From Nitrosomonas sp. (GTDB lineage Bacteria; Pseudomonadota; Gammaproteobacteria; Burkholderiales; Nitrosomonadaceae): a stretch of DNA of 8,342 nucleotides. Where the stretch lies: positions 1 through 8,342 of the forward strand of contig JAOULU010000060.1 in NCBI GenBank assembly GCA_029881855.1. Reading direction: 5' to 3'. Numbering within the stretch: the first letter of the stretch is position 1; each line of letters begins with the position of its first letter. The position numbers and the translations under genes are program-made. The notes beneath the pieces are model-generated. The model saw only the letters and a list, made by a program, of their open reading frames with translations, made no database searches and was not told the origin of the DNA. This document shows, in pieces, positions 6,881 through 8,342 of the stretch.

Positions 6881-7148
6881 ATGATGATTTGTTAAAATAT
6901 ACTAATTAGTCGCCACAAAACTAGAATCCTTACATTAACTGATACTCAACTCTAGTCTGTATAAGAATGAGTATTAAATGAATTCTTTTCAGTTATTGTT
7001 GTGGTTGGCTTTGTAAAAAATGTGAAAACTGCAGGTGTTGAAAATACCTCGCCATGAAGAAACTTAGCGGCTTAGTATTGTTTTATAAAAAAGAACTGTC
7101 ATTGTCTCTAGGTTACACTACACAGACCATTTTCAACAAGGGCATGTG
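6881..7148. other. Intergenic region, probable promoter region of the five-gene operon
   Basis: This 268-bp AT-rich stretch holds no convincing gene. On the minus strand it should contain the 3' end of the CopD-like transcript and the promoter of the five-gene block. A TATATT hexamer about 15-20 nt before the 6880 start could be a -10 box, but no matching -35 is seen and it lies very near the ATG. An ATACTCA/TGAGTAT dyad (6942-6948 and 6968-6974, 19-bp spacer) is positioned where an operator might lie. A short stem followed by a T-rich tract near 7086-7125 on the minus strand is too weak to call a terminator. A 32-codon ORF (7054-7152, +) lacks a ribosome site. Confidence 0.45.
7036..7138. 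repeat. 10-bp inverted repeat flanking 83 bp
   Basis: TGTTGAAAAT (7036-7045) and ATTTTCAACA (7129-7138) are perfect inverted copies. They bound about 100 bp immediately downstream of the CopD-like gene. This could be a small decayed mobile element (MITE-like), but similarity stops at the 10-bp arms and no target duplication is seen. Chance in AT-rich DNA is possible. Confidence 0.3.
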
Positions 7149-8342
7149 TTAACGCACATAATCTTCGGGTGATGGGCGTATTTTCTTTTCCTGATTGAGT
7201 AGACTTATTTGCTGCGTTAATAGATTAATATCTTCCCAGCCAGACTTATCTGCTGATGGCAACCAACGAGCTCGCAAATAACCATGGCGATCTATCAGAA
7301 ACTCTATATGATCCGGGTTACTGCCACGACCTAATAGGTCTGCATGGCTAAGTGTACGGCGTGATAAGGCATAGCTTGTTGCAATTTCAGAAGCGCTTTG
7401 CGTCACAACGGGAAATGGTAAATCTGCAGTCACCTGAGCTAACTCTTCGGCATTCAGATCGGTTGTTGGTACACCCAGGATTTTGACATCCTGATTACTT
7501 AATTGTACGTAAGCTTGTTTGAGCTGCTCAATCCTGTCTTGTGATTGCGGCCACGAGAAAATGACAAGCATAACAACTTTCTCTTTACGAAAGTCTTGCA
7601 ATATACCACTGGTACCGTCATGTGCTGAATATGAGAAACTCGGCGGCTGTATATTAGGTTTGTTTGGAATAATTTCTGGTGTTAAAAGTCGTGCTTGATA
7701 ACCACGTGAGAGCGCATGAATAAAATTAACCGTATCCCAACGTTCTTCCTCCGATAACTTATCCTCATAACCTGGCATATCGGTATCTTTCATGCCATAT
7801 GTTATCCAATGGTAGAAATCACCCGGTGTATGTTCTATCGTGTGCGGTTCCGTAAGCATGTCGGGCATGACTGTTGACATTGTGCGCGATTTGATGCCAT
7901 TGCCCTGTCCCTGGTGACCATGACATTCAACACAATGCTCAGCATAAAGCTCAGAGCCATAAGCAATTGAGATGGCATCGAATGGAACTGGGCTGCGACG
8001 GTATGTCTCTGGATACGCTTCCATAGTTAATGGCGGCAAAGCTACTGCCAACCCTGAAACAAATAGAATCAGTGGAACACCAACTAAACGTTTCAAACCC
8101 CAGCTTAGTGATCTGCCAACCTGTATCATGCAAACTGCGAATGCTGCAATTGCAACACCAATCCAAACTTGGATTGCAACGCCAGGGTTAGCCCAAGTCG
8201 CTACAATCGAGAATCGAAATGAATAGGGCCATTCATCTATGAATGCATGCCTGGCTGGTGTCATATTATTTGCTATGATTGTAGCCAATAGTAATAATAG
8301 TATTGCTAATATGAATTCCACACGTACCCATTTTCTCATACC
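7149..8342 (-). CDS. CopD-family protein C-terminus with cytochrome c and thioredoxin-fold domains, 5'-partial
   Basis: The frame is open to the right edge (a Gly codon precedes the ATG at 8339), and the first residues resemble the last part of a CopD membrane domain, so the true start is probably outside the window and this Met internal. Counting from it (396 aa): membrane segments near 8-24, 55-74 and 85-103; a class I cytochrome c domain about 125-215 with haem site C136VEC139-H140 and probable axial ligand M188 (in DMPGYE); then a thioredoxin/peroxiredoxin-like domain about 235-380. Where such domains carry redox cysteines this one reads FSWPQSQDR (261-269), so it is unlikely to do thiol chemistry. 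Topology puts haem and thioredoxin-like parts in the periplasm. A role in copper handling or respiratory electron transfer fits the CopD relation; this is inference. It is on the same strand as the arsM block but 268 bp upstream, and probably a separate unit. Confidence 0.85.
   Translation of the reverse strand, partial: GMRKWVRVEFILAILLLLLATIIANNMTPARHAFIDEWPYSFRFSIVATWANPGVAIQVWIGVAIAAFAVCMIQVGRSLSWGLKRLVGVPLILFVSGLAVALPPLTMEAYPETYRRSPVPFDAISIAYGSELYAEHCVECHGHQGQGNGIKSRTMSTVMPDMLTEPHTIEHTPGDFYHWITYGMKDTDMPGYEDKLSEEERWDTVNFIHALSRGYQARLLTPEIIPNKPNIQPPSFSYSAHDGTSGILQDFRKEKVVMLVIFSWPQSQDRIEQLKQAYVQLSNQDVKILGVPTTDLNAEELAQVTADLPFPVVTQSASEIATSYALSRRTLSHADLLGRGSNPDHIEFLIDRHGYLRARWLPSADKSGWEDINLLTQQISLLNQEKKIRPSPEDYVR

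Noticed and set aside
6920..6956. ACTAGA/TCTAGT dyad upstream of the operon
   Set aside because: Arms of 6 bp separated by 25 bp are expected by chance in a region this size.
7054..7152. Plus-strand 32-codon ORF in the intergenic region
   Set aside because: No ribosome binding site, no recognisable motif, and it runs into the end of the opposite-strand CopD-like gene.

Overview
The window has a low to moderate G+C content and dense gene packing. Its gene families (GGDEF/EAL signalling protein, CopD-type copper protein with cytochrome c, TVP38/disulfide-oxidoreductase fusion) suggest a Gram-negative bacterium, probably a beta- or gammaproteobacterium. No rRNA or other phylogenetic marker is present, so the genus cannot be fixed; a chemolithotroph or methylotroph would fit, but that is inference.

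Layout. The left end (1-1286, + strand) is the 3' part of a c-di-GMP signalling gene with a degenerate GGDEF domain and an intact EAL domain; it runs off the left edge. It converges on a block of five minus-strand genes (6880 down to 1325). In transcription order these are a DUF2064/TIGR04282-type nucleotidyltransferase-like protein, a TIGR04283-type family 2 glycosyltransferase, an ArsM-type arsenite S-adenosylmethionine methyltransferase, a radical SAM protein with a cysteine-rich SPASM/twitch-like C-terminus, and a TVP38/TMEM64 membrane domain fused to a mercuric-reductase-like flavoprotein. Neighbours overlap or lie 2-12 bp apart, except for a 54-bp gap before arsM that holds a TATAAT match. 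A 268-bp non-coding stretch (6881-7148) separates this block from a minus-strand gene that runs off the right edge and appears to be the C-terminal part of a CopD-family protein carrying a c-type haem domain and a thioredoxin-fold domain without redox cysteines.

How the genes may work together. ArsM methylates trivalent arsenic using SAM. The two transferase families are known as companions of the radical SAM protein of arsenosugar biosynthesis (ArsS). The best reading is therefore an arsenosugar-like organoarsenical operon. ArsM would make the methylated arsenical, the radical SAM enzyme would join it to an adenosyl or other radical-derived group, the transferases would elaborate the sugar product, and the membrane flavoprotein would supply reducing power or act at the membrane. 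Two things make it unusual: the radical SAM protein does not look like canonical ArsS, and the last gene is a membrane-anchored MerA-like fusion that keeps the two MerA substrate tyrosines but lacks MerA's C-terminal cysteine pair. No arsR, arsenite permease or arsenate reductase is visible in the window.
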